Of a DNA stretch of 64,000 bases, positions 16,923 to 26,465 are shown one piece after another (within the stretch, counting starts at the first letter, position 1; the number at the start of each line of letters is the position of its first letter). The notes beneath the pieces are model-generated. The model was not told the DNA's origin and did not search any database. It saw only the letters and a program-made list of their open reading frames with translations. The translations under genes and the position numbers were made by a program. The stretch comes from Picochlorum sp. 'celeri' (lineage: Eukaryota > Chlorophyta > Trebouxiophyceae). The stretch is taken from the NCBI GenBank assembly GCA_010909725.1, contig JAACMV010000011.1:434001-498000 (forward strand). The letters run 5' to 3'.

Positions 16923-18359
16923 ATGGTCATACACAATGCATCGGCGTTGGGTGCCGTTGCTGGACTGTTGCTCCTCTCCGTGCTTGTTGTGGCCAGAGGC
17001 CAAGCGCAGACGCAGCAATGCTTTGGTTTTGTAAATGGTGGTAAATCTATTGCACAGACGACGTTCGAGTACTACGTCTCGGATGAATCATCGCTGGCAT
17101 TGGCCAACCAGGGTGATGTCATAGAGCTGGGGTGTGCGTCAGTGATATGCCCCATGCCTCCCGTGCGGGATTGCTTTTTCGACTCATCCGTCTGCTCATC
17201 GTCTGAATGGTGCATGATTGACACAGAGACAATGTGGGGGCCTTGGGCCATGGGGAATGGAGGGCAAACGCCTGGTGCGAATGGGCGTGCTGGGCTGCAG
17301 TGCTCGCAGGCAAAAGAATATGGCATGGACTATTGGTTTGATACTGTGTGTTCTCGGAATACAAGCTGGGGGCCTTGGACGAGTATGAGAGGTAGATGTG
17401 TTCCATATAGAAACGAGCAAGAATCGTGTCGGGAGGAACTGAGTATTTCTCCATACGGGCCTCTGTATACCGTGTCTGCAGACAAGGGCAAGCTGATGAC
17501 CAGACCGTTGCTGTGTCGACCAGATCTGATATGCACCGGCGATGCAGAGCCGACGCCTCACACGTGTGTCAAGAGGAGACCACCAAATGTGTGCTTCATA
17601 GGGCCTTGGTGGGATAGCACAAGCTGGTGCAAGGTTGGTGCAGAAGAAAATGTGGGTGGGAATTACGAAACCGGCCTTCCCAAGGATGTTCTCATGGATG
17701 CTGCTCAGGGTATTTTGTTGCAAATACCCCAGGAACATATGGTGGCAACCGAAGCCAATTTTTGGTATTCTGCTGAAGGGAATCGCTCGAGAGATCTCAT
17801 TCAGGGAATTGTAGAGACACTGTGGCCAGATGTGTACAGAGATTCCACGACGTTTCCCCTCCCAATACCGGATCCAAGGCTCACGGGGCCTCCCTACACA
17901 CAGGCATGGAATGAAACAGCATCGCAAGCTCAGTCAATCATGATACAGACGCCTCGAGTGTGGAGCACTGTGCATTCTCTCATTGCCAATGTGAATGATG
18001 TCATGACACAAGACCAAGTCTCAGCATCGCAAGGACTGGCCATGTTTTTATCTCAGAGCTTTATATGCCCTGATTGTAGGGGATTTTGGCGGGCAGAGGT
18101 GCTAAACACAATCGGAATACCGCCAATGACTACAGAAAAGGAAGCTCATGAGAAATGGTGGTGGTTGGCTCACAACATGGTGAGTGAACATACAGCTGCT
18201 ACTCGGGGAGGATATCCATGGATTTATCCATCTCTAACAGATGTTCAGTTCAAAGAATACTTTGGAAACTTGGCCAATAATACAGAACTCTTGAATTGTC
18301 AGAATCCATTCTTCCTTTCGTACAGCGATGCCAAGGCCATGTGGCGGATCGTCGTGTAA
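16923..18359 (+). CDS. Secreted Cys-rich protein with C-terminal Erv/ALR-like sulfhydryl oxidase domain
   Basis: 478 residues. A signal peptide is clear (residues about 1-29, hydrophobic stretch ending ARGQAQ). The first 220 residues contain many Cys in pairs and repeated WGPW motifs. Near residues 375-395 a CPDC motif is followed about 30 residues later by a KWWWLAHNMVSEH segment. This matches the CxxC active site and the Trp/His/Asn FAD-contact helix of Erv1/ALR/QSOX enzymes, which make disulfides using oxygen. No thioredoxin domain is visible, so it is not a standard QSOX. Location would be the secretory pathway or outside the cell. The family match is by motif only, and the N-terminal region was not recognised. 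Confidence 0.65.
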   Translation: MVIHNASALGAVAGLLLLSVLVVARGQAQTQQCFGFVNGGKSIAQTTFEYYVSDESSLALANQGDVIELGCASVICPMPPVRDCFFDSSVCSSSEWCMIDTETMWGPWAMGNGGQTPGANGRAGLQCSQAKEYGMDYWFDTVCSRNTSWGPWTSMRGRCVPYRNEQESCREELSISPYGPLYTVSADKGKLMTRPLLCRPDLICTGDAEPTPHTCVKRRPPNVCFIGPWWDSTSWCKVGAEENVGGNYETGLPKDVLMDAAQGILLQIPQEHMVATEANFWYSAEGNRSRDLIQGIVETLWPDVYRDSTTFPLPIPDPRLTGPPYTQAWNETASQAQSIMIQTPRVWSTVHSLIANVNDVMTQDQVSASQGLAMFLSQSFICPDCRGFWRAEVLNTIGIPPMTTEKEAHEKWWWLAHNMVSEHTAATRGGYPWIYPSLTDVQFKEYFGNLANNTELLNCQNPFFLSYSDAKAMWRIVV

Positions 18360-18509
18360 TACATGATATCCCATTGGGCAATGTGTTTGACCGAGAGAAA
18401 TGCGCATCGAATCGCGATCCAATCTCTTGCCTGTGCAAATCTCAGTCATCATCCCGAGATTTCGTAGACATGTCCATCGCCACAACAAATTCATATAATT
18501 CCATCCAAG

Positions 18510-18585
18510 GTAGGTTGTGTGCCAACTCTGATGGTGTCCTAGCGTGTCGATGATGGTCTCACGAATTGTAATTCGTTCATTGCAG
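18510..18585 (+). other. Probable 5'-UTR intron of the PsaG gene
   Basis: AAG|GTAGGT at 18510 and TTGCAG at 18585 bound a 76-nt intron with consensus ends. It holds an inverted repeat, ACGAATT and AATTCGT. If it is spliced, an in-frame ATG at 18470 would extend the protein by 21 residues, so the choice of start depends on it. Confidence 0.6.
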
Positions 18586-18608
18586 TGTATTATTCCAAGA
18601 CAACAACA

Positions 18609-19025
18609 ATGATTGCCACTGCCCCAGTCGCTAGAATGACCTCTATGGTCCCAACCAACACTAGACGTGTCGGAGGAATGAGCAGCTACAAGCCAATGGC
18701 TGCCCGCAAGGTCACCACCAAGGCCATCTCTGATGTGAACCTCGTGGTTGGAGGAGCCACCATGGCCTCTCTTGCCTTGGGACGCTTTGTGTTCTTGCCA
18801 TTCCACAGAAACTCTTTGGCCAAGGCCGGAATGCCAAAGCAGAATGGAGTGACCCACTTGGAGGCTGGTGACCGCCTTGCCGAGGAAGTGACCTTTTTCA
18901 CAAACACCAATGATCCAGCTGGATTCTCTCTCGTCGATGTGATGGCATGGGGAGCTCTTGGTCACGCAGCTGCCTTTTATATTTTGGCCACTGCCTCTTT
19001 GAGCAAGAGCCCAATCCCATTCTAA
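18609..19025 (+). CDS. psaG: Photosystem I reaction centre subunit V (PsaG), plastid precursor
   Basis: 138 residues from ATG at 18609, in strong context (AACAATG). The first 39 residues are Ala/Ser/Thr/Arg/Lys-rich, a typical plastid transit peptide. The mature part has two transmembrane helices joined by a basic-acidic loop. Its blocks GRFVFLPF, then [13 protein letters not shown], then [26 protein letters not shown], match PsaG rather than its paralogue PsaK. PsaG stabilises photosystem I and its antenna contacts and is restricted to the green lineage, so it helps place the organism. An upstream in-frame ATG at 18470 would be joined by splicing. A TGTAA motif at 19059-19063 is a likely poly(A) signal. 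Confidence 0.93.
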   Translation: [138 protein letters not shown]

Positions 19026-19058
19026 ATTCTTCTTCCGTATCAATTCTACTTTACACCA

Positions 19059-19063
19059 TGTAA
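19059..19063 (+). terminator. Poly(A) signal TGTAA of psaG
   Basis: TGTAA, 34 bp after the stop codon, is the poly(A) signal characteristic of chlorophyte nuclear genes. The same motif follows other stop codons here, for example at 2343, 25219, 32453, 35488 and 58462 on the plus strand. Confidence 0.6.
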
Positions 19064-19123
19064 TTGATATTGGTCTTGTTACATCAATCATCATCCTATG
19101 TATATGTGTCACGATTATTAATT

Positions 19124-20170
19124 TTAGGTGAATGTACTACTTCGTATCCATCGAGTCGCAATCCACTTTTCCCCCTTTTTGACAGGGCACCCACTATGCT
19201 GTGCTCCTGGGACTGGCGTTGCCTGACCATCTTCAGGCTTTGCAGTATCCCCGGGATCAAGCGGTTTATAGTCCCAGAAGAGAATACCGTCTCCAGATTT
19301 TGGTGTCACGCCAAGGATTTCCTCCTGATCACAGTACCAGTCTGCACCTGACACGCGTTTTACGCCAGCCATTCTCTTATTGGAAATATCTGCCACTGGA
19401 AAGACGGTACGCCCTCCTTCTTCTGGGGCCTGCAGAACCAGAATGAATGTCGCTATTCGATCCCCGCAAGAGACCCCTCCATGGCCTGGACCACATTGTG
19501 GCCCACCAGCTCTCTTCAAAAAGTCCTGGCAGGCAGAATCGAGTATTCCTCCTTTATGAGACACACAATTATCTTCGTGCGACTTGTACTGCTGACCTTG
19601 CTTGTAATCTAAAACATATATACCCTCACCAAACTCGTTCGGTATGCCCACGAGGCGATGGATCCGATCCTCCAGCATCTGCATGAAATCATCATGCTTT
19701 GGCCAGGACCCGTATGACGTCCTTGCGTCATTCACCTGCTCTGACACATTTGATGACACGACATGCGACCGATGCAAATCACGCTTTGCGAGATTAATTA
19801 AATGCGTCCTCTCCTCCGCCGACAGGAACGATGGGAACTGAATCAACCTGGGATTGTCCTCACTCAATACGTGTGCATTCGGATGATTGAACGCCGTGTC
19901 ATACACCTCCCGTGTCAATTTCCACGACCCAGTCCGCTCTTCTATCGACGCTGTTTGCAACGGTGCCATGTTCAAGTACTTTGAATGGACAGCATGCTCC
20001 TTGTATTCTGGAGAATTCAAACTAGACACTCTGGTATAGATCATAACAAGACTTGCTATTACCAATACGACAAGCAGCGCCCATGGCGTGGGATTACGTT
20101 GCTTTCTCTTCGCTTCTACATTCCTAAATTTGTGATACTTGATGGATGACGCCGTAATTGTCGGCAACAT
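19124..20170 (-). CDS. Prolyl 4-hydroxylase alpha-subunit-like protein
   Basis: 348 residues. One N-terminal transmembrane segment (about 30-46) makes it a type II membrane protein of the ER/Golgi, as for plant P4Hs. The 2-oxoglutarate/iron oxygenase domain shows the HxD pair in YKSHED near 197-199, the distal His in HSGCPV near 324 and the 2-oxoglutarate Lys in KKGEKW just after it. TSYGSW near 145 matches the conserved lead-in. Such enzymes hydroxylate proline in secreted and cell-wall glycoproteins, which are then O-glycosylated. Extra Cys residues between the two metal sites are common in algal forms. Single exon; ATG at 20170. Confidence 0.9.
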   Translation of the reverse strand: MLPTITASSIKYHKFRNVEAKRKQRNPTPWALLVVLVIASLVMIYTRVSSLNSPEYKEHAVHSKYLNMAPLQTASIEERTGSWKLTREVYDTAFNHPNAHVLSEDNPRLIQFPSFLSAEERTHLINLAKRDLHRSHVVSSNVSEQVNDARTSYGSWPKHDDFMQMLEDRIHRLVGIPNEFGEGIYVLDYKQGQQYKSHEDNCVSHKGGILDSACQDFLKRAGGPQCGPGHGGVSCGDRIATFILVLQAPEEGGRTVFPVADISNKRMAGVKRVSGADWYCDQEEILGVTPKSGDGILFWDYKPLDPGDTAKPEDGQATPVPGAQHSGCPVKKGEKWIATRWIRSSTFT

Positions 20171-20249
20171 GCTGTTGGTCTACCAATGGAATCGCGAAAA
20201 AGAATGCGTTACTTGTAGACAATCATACCATAGGTATTTGTGTATAATT

Positions 20250-21612
20250 TTATAATGCACCAAAGAATGGATTATTCAGGGCACTGTCCAGGGATTCTAA
20301 AGCACTCTGCAGGGTAGGGAGACACGTGTCGCCTTCATCCATGGTCAGCACCGAGTCCTGGAGACGGAACCCAGCGATTTGAAGAAACTCGATGGCCTCT
20401 GGAAACTTGCCAACCCGCTTTTGGATTGCTGGATTTTCTAATTTGATCGTCCGGAATTTGGGATTGTCCGGTTGCGCAACGACATTGCCAACGAGTTTGT
20501 TGAGCGTTTCAAATCCAACTCTGGAATCCTCATGTGCCTTTTTCATGGCAACAAGAAGATTTCTCATCGCGTCAGCCTTTTCCCTCGATTTGATTGGGAG
20601 TTTTGCTTTGGCTTCTTCTTTCGCCCGTTGTTCCAGTCGGCGGCGCTCTTCCTCTTTTTCCTCCTCTGTCAGTTCTGGGGGCAAGCCCATGGCTGCCCTT
20701 CGCTCCATCCGATCTTGCTCTGCATTATTACACGTGTAAAATGAATTCCCATGGCTGTTCTTTTTTATTTTCTGCGACATCAAACCAAAGTACATACCTA
20801 ATTTCTTTTTAATCTTTTCCTTGGCCCGCAGAGCTTCCTCCTTCTCCCTCTTGCGCTCATCTGCCATCCTCTTCAACCGCTGCTCCTCCTCCTTTCGTGC
20901 CATCGCCGCCAACTCCTTCCCACTCCGTATCCTCTCTGCCTCCCTCAACTTTTCCATCTCCCTTTCTTCTGCCTCTCGTTTCGCTTTAGCCTTTCGGAGC
21001 AACTCGTCTGCCTTGGCCTTGGCCTCTTCTGGCGTCAGCTTTGGTTGCTCCTTCTTTGCAGGCACCAGCAATGGCTCATCAGAATTCTTTGGATCATCCT
21101 CATGAGATGATATCCATTCCAACGCCCCCTCCACCCCAGTAGTATCTGGGGAGAAATACAACGATCGAATGGCCTTGTTCTTTGAAAATCCCATGGCCAC
21201 CAACTGCTCCACCCACTCCTGATTCACCTCTGGCTCCACCATCATCATGTCAGTATCCTCCTCCTCCTCCTCCTGTTCTTGGCGTAGAAGAGACATTTCC
21301 TTCTCTGTATCCACCCCATCACACGTCTGATCCTCAAAGGTTGCGTGTTGTGTAAATCTGGTGTGGGATTCTTCCTCGACCGTCGTCCGGCACACTTTGC
21401 CGCATTCCACACATTTCCTCACAGTCAGCTTTTCCGCACTCTCCTCAAAATTACTATGCCCTGTAGCCTCAGCATGAGCCTGCAATGCAACACCCAGGTG
21501 TCGGATCGTCATCCCCACGGATGAACATGTTCAATTCAAATACACGCACTTCTGCCTCTTTGACAGAGGCGAGACTACAATGACAATCTTTACACACTAA
21601 ACTTCCAGCCAT
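20250..21612 (-). CDS. UBA and PUB domain protein with N-terminal C2H2-like fingers
   Basis: Three exons: 21550-21612, 20798-21479 and 20250-20719, giving 404 residues. Exon 1 supplies the CKDC half of the first finger, completed in exon 2 by HAEATGHSNF; a second finger CVECGKVC with two His follows. A UBA domain (WVEQLVAMGFSKNKAIRSLYF) lies near residues 110-150, then a long Glu/Lys/Arg coiled coil, then a C-terminal PUB/PUG-like domain (about 305-395), which binds p97/CDC48 tails. This order matches a plant UBA/TS-N-PUG family. The second intron (20720-20797, 78 nt) is a multiple of three and has no in-frame stop, so unspliced mRNA would still be open. Intron 1 is 70 nt (21480-21549). Confidence 0.88.
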
Positions 21613-21630
21613 GAAATACAGAAATAATTA

Positions 21631-22714
21631 TTATGACGCCGCGGCGGGGGCGTGCTTGTCCAACAGATGAGCTATTGGCAGGATGAACTGCTTGTACAGC
21701 AATCGCAAGGATGATCCATTCTTGCCTATATTCGACTCTTCCATGTGAAACTGTCTCGCTATATTGGACCATGACTTGTCCTCAACAGATTTATCATACC
21801 CTCCATGATCCCGTACGACCAAAAATAACCGCAGATAATTGATTTCTCTTCTATTCACTGTGGGGACGCTAAGCTTGCCCACCAAGGCCCAGACTCGATG
21901 ATTTTCACTCTTCCACGCGCGAACAATCTTCTCTACTAATCTTTCTTTATCTTCAAGAGACATATCTGCAATTTGTCCACCAACAGAGCTAGCCTTCTTT
22001 GCCGCTTTCTGCATTTTCTTCTCCTCCTGCTCCCGCTTCCTATGGGCATCCAATCCTGTGAATGCAGACACCTTGCCCTTCTTCACACCCGCGCTCTTCT
22101 CCAACACGGGAGGTATACTATTACTTGTTTCTGTCAGTAGTGCCATTTCATACAAGCTTTGCTGGCTGTACGCGTTCACATTCACCACATCATATCCATC
22201 AACAACCTCTTGATAGCACATTGCCTCTTGAGACATGCCTGCCTGTCCATCATTCATGATTGTATCGCTCTCCAACGGCTCCCCCGGTCTCTTCCCAATC
22301 GATCTACACACAACAATCATAATGATGATGATGGGTAATATTCTATGAATGAGATATCTCGACTCGTATATGCATTCACAGGACGTACATTTTAGCCAAA
22401 TGCTTTTCAATCCATTCCACATTCTTCTCCTTCTTCGTCGGCCTTCCAGGACGACGCAAGGACTGAGGACCCTCTGACATCTCATATGAACGCCACCGAG
22501 GTGGCTTTGGAACTCGCTTCCCCGCACCTCGACCAGCTGCTAACGACCCATCGCTGGATGTCCCATCCGCATCACCAGCAATCTCCGCACGGAGTGCATC
22601 AGGGACAGCGTTCTTCTTCTTCTTCTTTTTCTTCCCAACAACAACAGTTTTTGCACTCAAAAGAGTCAGCGCAGCGTCCTTGTCGGCATCAGAAATGGAC
22701 ATTTCCCGGTCCAT
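21631..22714 (-). CDS. ARID/BRIGHT-domain DNA-binding protein
   Basis: Two exons, 22389-22714 and 21631-22303, with an 85-nt intron (GTACGT to TGTAG); 332 residues. The first exon encodes a Lys run (near 28-35) and an AT-hook-like RRPGRPTKKEK segment. Residues about 220-315 contain an ARID-like domain: an LVGKLSVPTVNRREINYLRLFLVVRDHGGYD block, a KSWSNIARQF block and LRLLYKQFILP. ARID proteins bind AT-rich DNA and often belong to SWI/SNF remodellers. The stop is only 18 bp before the start of the UBA/PUB gene. It is divergent from PIG-P, with 184 bp between start codons. Confidence 0.8.
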
Positions 22715-22898
22715 GTTGTGTCAAATTGTGCCTTGTGTGTATGCAATCTCTGCCAGCGCGGAGACCTCTCCATACAAAGGGTTTGTATTTATTTCTTGTA
22801 CATCAGTCGATGGAGATGGCATTGATTGCATGAGGAAAAAAAGACGACCTTGTCTTCATTTGTTTCCTTGATTGAAGACTATAAAAATCGAAATCAAC

Positions 22899-23809
22899 AT
22901 GTGGAGCCATCGCTTGGCATTCTTCTTCGTTATTATACTCGAATACAATCAGAATACAACTGATACATCTCCTGCATATATTCACGACAGTCTAGTCATC
23001 TATGATGAAGAAGAGGAACATAGTGTCAATGACAACGCAGGGCAAGGCACACCAACAACCACAATGACACCCTCAGTCTTGCCAGTTGAAGTCTATGGGT
23101 TCCTTGGGTGGATCACCTCCTCTACATTCTACGTTGTATTCCTCGTCTGGGCATTCACTCCTGATTTCATCCTTCATTGGTATGGGATAACGTATTATCC
23201 GAGTAAATACTGGGCTATTGCTCTGCCTACATGGTTGTGTGTTACTGTTATCTGTATCCACCTAGCCTATATGTGGTATGTGAATCATGAGGATTTTTTT
23301 TTTTAATTGGTTTCTTGTGGTATTTAACAGTATTCCTGTCAAAAAGACACACACACACACATATATATATATATAGAGAGAGAGTGTGTGTGTATGCTGC
23401 TGTGTTGAAGATGCGGTGGTCTCAAGAGTAGTACAACTGTTACTTATGCAGTGTGAATTCAATGCTCGAGTCTCAAATCAAGACTGCCAGAGCAGAACAC
23501 GAGGACATACAGATTGGTGGGAATCATCAAGATTCCAATGAATGCTTGTTTTTCAATACATCTTCTGATCAAGGCATCTTGCCTCTTGTTGAGCTGCCAC
23601 CAGATATTGTGAGAATGGTGATGGAAGAATCATTGCCTCCCCTGGGTACGTGTCAGATTGTACTTTTTTTGTGTATTCAATGGCGATGATTGCTGCTAAT
23701 GATGATGCATGGATGTGTAGAAGCTGAGAAGAAGTATCATCTTGAGAAGAAGAAGAAGAAGAAGAAGAAGGTCCATGAAGACTTGTCTGAAATTATAGGA
23801 CAGTCGTGA
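22899..23809 (+). CDS. PIGP: PIG-P, subunit of GPI N-acetylglucosaminyltransferase
   Basis: Three exons: 22899-23275, 23452-23645 and 23721-23809; introns 176 nt (GTATGT to TGCAG) and 75 nt (GTACGT to TGTAG); 219 residues. The core VEVYGFLGWITSS, then VFLVWAFTP, then the YPSKYWAIALPTW block and a second hydrophobic helix is the PIG-P domain. This small ER membrane subunit supports the first step of GPI-anchor synthesis, GlcNAc transfer to phosphatidylinositol. The conserved C-terminal part (LPPDIVRMV) is carried by exon 2, followed by a Lys-rich tail in exon 3. The N-terminal 60 residues are an extension compared with human PIG-P, possibly a signal-like segment. Confidence 0.85.
23347..23393 (+). 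repeat. Compound microsatellite inside PIGP intron 1
   Basis: Four dinucleotide tracts follow one another: (AC)n, (AT)n, (AG)n, (TG)n. The AC and TG tracts are complementary, so the transcript can fold into a hairpin with the AT tract in the stem. It lies fully within the 176-nt intron. Confidence 0.8.
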
Positions 23810-23946
23810 GCAGAATGAAAGTGAATTGAATTGAATTGTTTAATGCGCATCTTTTCTTTTCTTTTCTCTCTCTCCATATATATCATTCATGAATTCTATT
23901 CCCGAGTGAAGAAAGAAAAAACAAAAGAGAGCTGTAAAGAAAACAT

Positions 23947-25206
23947 ATGCAATTCTCCCCTTTGAAAGCGCACGCGTCTCTACTGTACCCGTACGTCTGA
24001 TTATTATTAACATTTGCATGGTATGGATGGTCTGTAATGCAAGAATGGCGTTTGTGATGCAGTCGTGATACTCAAATTGAAGAACTTGGTCGCGTGTTTT
24101 ACATTTCCTCTCGTCTTATCGCGAATGATATAGAGACGATTGAAATTCCATTTGAAACGAACATATATTCAAGACGAGAAGGGAGTATTATCGTCAGATT
24201 GTTGCCCTCGTTTCCTAGAAGAAGACCCGACGTGTTTGTTCTGTCCTCTTCTTCTGCCGAGAGAACAACAAGTCCCAGAGAGAGGCGAGGAAGACAAAGA
24301 ATAGCCGAGGACGGCAAGAAAGAAGAAGAGCGTATAGAGTTTGCGTGGGGGGAGCCTCATATACGATTGGTGACTGTTGTGTCTGATATTTGGGCTTCTC
24401 TTGGGTGTGTGGAGTCTCCCAGAAAAAAGGCATTTCGGCAACGTGAAGAAGAGAATAGAGCATTGAACACTAGGCTCGAATTGCACTCTGTTAGAAATAG
24501 TATGGATCGGTTGGGATTTGCGTTTTATGGACAGAGTGGGACGTCTACAGAAAGGGAACAGGGTGGATCTCGAATAGTGAGTCCTGTGCGGCGAGCACAG
24601 GGAGAGGATTCCCTGGGTCTTGGTGGGCTCGCGTTGGATGATGATGATGATCAAGATCCTGCACTGCGTGGAACAGATTCTCCTGGTGTTCCAGAAATAC
24701 CGTTTGATCGAGTGGAGTCGTTTGTTCGGTCCATGAGTAAGGATGCTGTTGTGGCTGCTCTGTCCAGCCGGGCCGAGTTTGACCGTATTCTGGGAGATGG
24801 CCTGGGAGAGTTCGGTCGAGCGGAAGAAAAGCGACAGCGCGTGATAGATATAGCGAGGAAGAATACCGATTTGGCCGCCGAAGTGAAAACGCTCAAGCAG
24901 CAGGTGGCGATTCAGCGGTCAGAGTATGATGAAAAGATGGCAGAGTTTCGGCGAAAGCATGCGAGGCAGGAGAATGCACGGGCAGGGTTTGGTCCCGAGT
25001 CGTTGATACAACAGCTTTATATGTCGATAGATGAGTCAAATAGAAGAGTGTCGTTGCTTGTGGAACGATGGAAGCGGCGTGAGATTAGTAATGATGTGTT
25101 TGTGAGAGAGTACATTGAACACAAGTCTGTCAGCCATGCTCGTGCCATGAAATATCAATGGGCGAAAGAGAGTATTCCAATTCCGATCCAATCAAACATG
25201 CATTAA
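23947..25206 (+). CDS. VPS37-like ESCRT-I subunit (Mod(r) domain)
   Basis: Two exons, 23947-23990 and 24063-25206, joined across a 72-nt intron (GTACGT to TGCAG); 395 residues. The first exon gives MQFSPLKAHASLLYP and joins to RDTQIEELGRVF; the N-terminal 60 residues resemble a UEV-like segment. A Ser/Arg/Glu-rich middle region is followed by a C-terminal helical domain (about 225-385) with SRAEFDRILG, a long coiled coil and a final WKRREISNDVFVREYIEHKSVSH helix. That pattern fits the Mod(r) domain of VPS37, part of ESCRT-I in endosomal sorting. Tail to tail with the rhodanese gene, 24 bp apart; TGTAA at 25219. Confidence 0.7.
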
Positions 25207-25230
25207 TAATAATAATACTGTAACAATGAA

Positions 25231-26058
25231 TCAATCAAGGGGATATCCTTTGTAGCGCCATTCTGAGAGTCCTCCTTCCAAATGCACAACATTTTTATAT
25301 CCGGCACGGAGCAGTTCATAGCATGCTTTCAAGGATCTCGATTCCCGTCCAAACGATCGATCTTTATCCGTCTTTGTCAATTTCCCAGTCGATGCAACCT
25401 TGATCACTGTATCCAGAGTTCCCCCAATATTGCACATGACAATAATCTTTCTACGCTTGTTGTTCTTCACAAGTGCATTCACATTCTCAATAAAATCAGG
25501 ATCTCTCTCAGTCGCCTTCATATTCAATCCCGCCATAACCACTCGCTTCACATTATCCCAGCTAGAATTTCCAGCCGTGATTCTAAACAGGGGAACATTC
25601 TCTGCCCCTTGTGCATGCTGATTTTCAAAATCCATTGCCAAGCGGACATCCAAAAGAAGAGCACCTTTTTTCATTTCTGCGAGAGCTTGATCCTGATTGA
25701 TTGTCTTCAACTTTTTCCTCACCAAATATGTATACATGACTGGCCAGACAGTATACGGCATGCCACTCTTGGGCGTGACAACCAACATTGATCGATCAAT
25801 CTTTTTGTTGGGTGCTCGAACCCATCGCTGCATGGATGGATCGAAGACAAACCCTTGCATCATCTTTTCCAACTCCTCATCTTCATCTTCCTTTTGACCT
25901 CCAAACAAGAATGCTTTGCTAGGAGAAATATGTCTCATCGTCGTGTGTTGCCTGATTGTATGACGATGGTGGTGCCGCTGAGCAGCAGGACCACCACCAC
26001 CACCCAGTGGCTTTGATGTAAGGGTGGTGGCAGAACGTCCTAGAGTCAAGGGCATCAT
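25231..26058 (-). CDS. Rhodanese-domain protein, plastid-targeted
   Basis: 275 residues from the tandem ATG at 26058. The first 55 residues are rich in His, Arg, Gly, Ser and Thr and look like a transit peptide. After a stretch containing DPSMQRWVRAPNK, a rhodanese domain covers about residues 120-272: LLLDVRLAMDFENQHAQGAENVPLF, then IIVMCNIGG with the likely catalytic Cys, then the closing GYKNVVHLEGGLSEWRYKGYP. Plant plastid rhodanese-like proteins act in thylakoid anchoring or sulfur transfer. The substrate here is unknown. Intact Cys suggests activity. Confidence 0.88.
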   Translation of the reverse strand: MMPLTLGRSATTLTSKPLGGGGGPAAQRHHHRHTIRQHTTMRHISPSKAFLFGGQKEDEDEELEKMMQGFVFDPSMQRWVRAPNKKIDRSMLVVTPKSGMPYTVWPVMYTYLVRKKLKTINQDQALAEMKKGALLLDVRLAMDFENQHAQGAENVPLFRITAGNSSWDNVKRVVMAGLNMKATERDPDFIENVNALVKNNKRRKIIVMCNIGGTLDTVIKVASTGKLTKTDKDRSFGRESRSLKACYELLRAGYKNVVHLEGGLSEWRYKGYPLD

Positions 26059-26465
26059 GAATATTATTGTAAATAAAAATTACCCTGATACAACAGAAAT
26101 GATGAGAAACTCGCTTTTTGTGATAGTATTGTTGGTCTCTCTCTAGGTTTTAGATTCGAATCCACTCTGACACGCTAATCCTCCTCTTTTTGAATTTTCA
26201 GCGTGGATTGGTGTATATATATGACACGTGTTTTTGAATTCTGGATGATTAGGCCGAGGCTTGAGTGACTTGAGAGAATTGAGAGAAGAATAAAACACCC
26301 GATGCCATCTGGATAGATCTTAAGATCTCTCGACCTAGAGATCTAGAGATCTCTAGAGATCTTTAAAGACTCGGTGCGTGGAATCCATTTCAAGTAGGTG
26401 TCGAGTACCCTTGCAGCACGGCAATTTTAATTACGCATTGTTAAAAAATTAAAGATTCCGTCGAT
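26059..26465. promoter_or_regulatory. Shared promoter region with an AGATCT palindrome cluster
   Basis: 407 bp between the divergent rhodanese gene and the plastid membrane-protein gene. At 26315-26369 it contains AGATCTTAAGATCT (26315-26328), CTAGAGATCTCTAG (26343-26356), AGATCTCTAGAGATCT (26347-26362) and TCTTTAAAGA (26360-26369), all perfect palindromes, 97 to 151 bp before the ATG at 26466. Confidence 0.55.

Noticed and set aside
17196..17927. 243-codon minus-strand frame
   Set aside because: Antisense shadow of the Erv/ALR-like coding region.
18234..19112. 292-codon minus-strand frame
   Set aside because: It is antisense to the end of the Erv/ALR-like gene and all of psaG, and has no recognisable family.
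26145..26175. AGATTCGAATCC, resembling a tRNA T arm
   Set aside because: Stem bases on either side do not pair and no D arm, anticodon arm or acceptor match was found nearby in either normal or permuted order.
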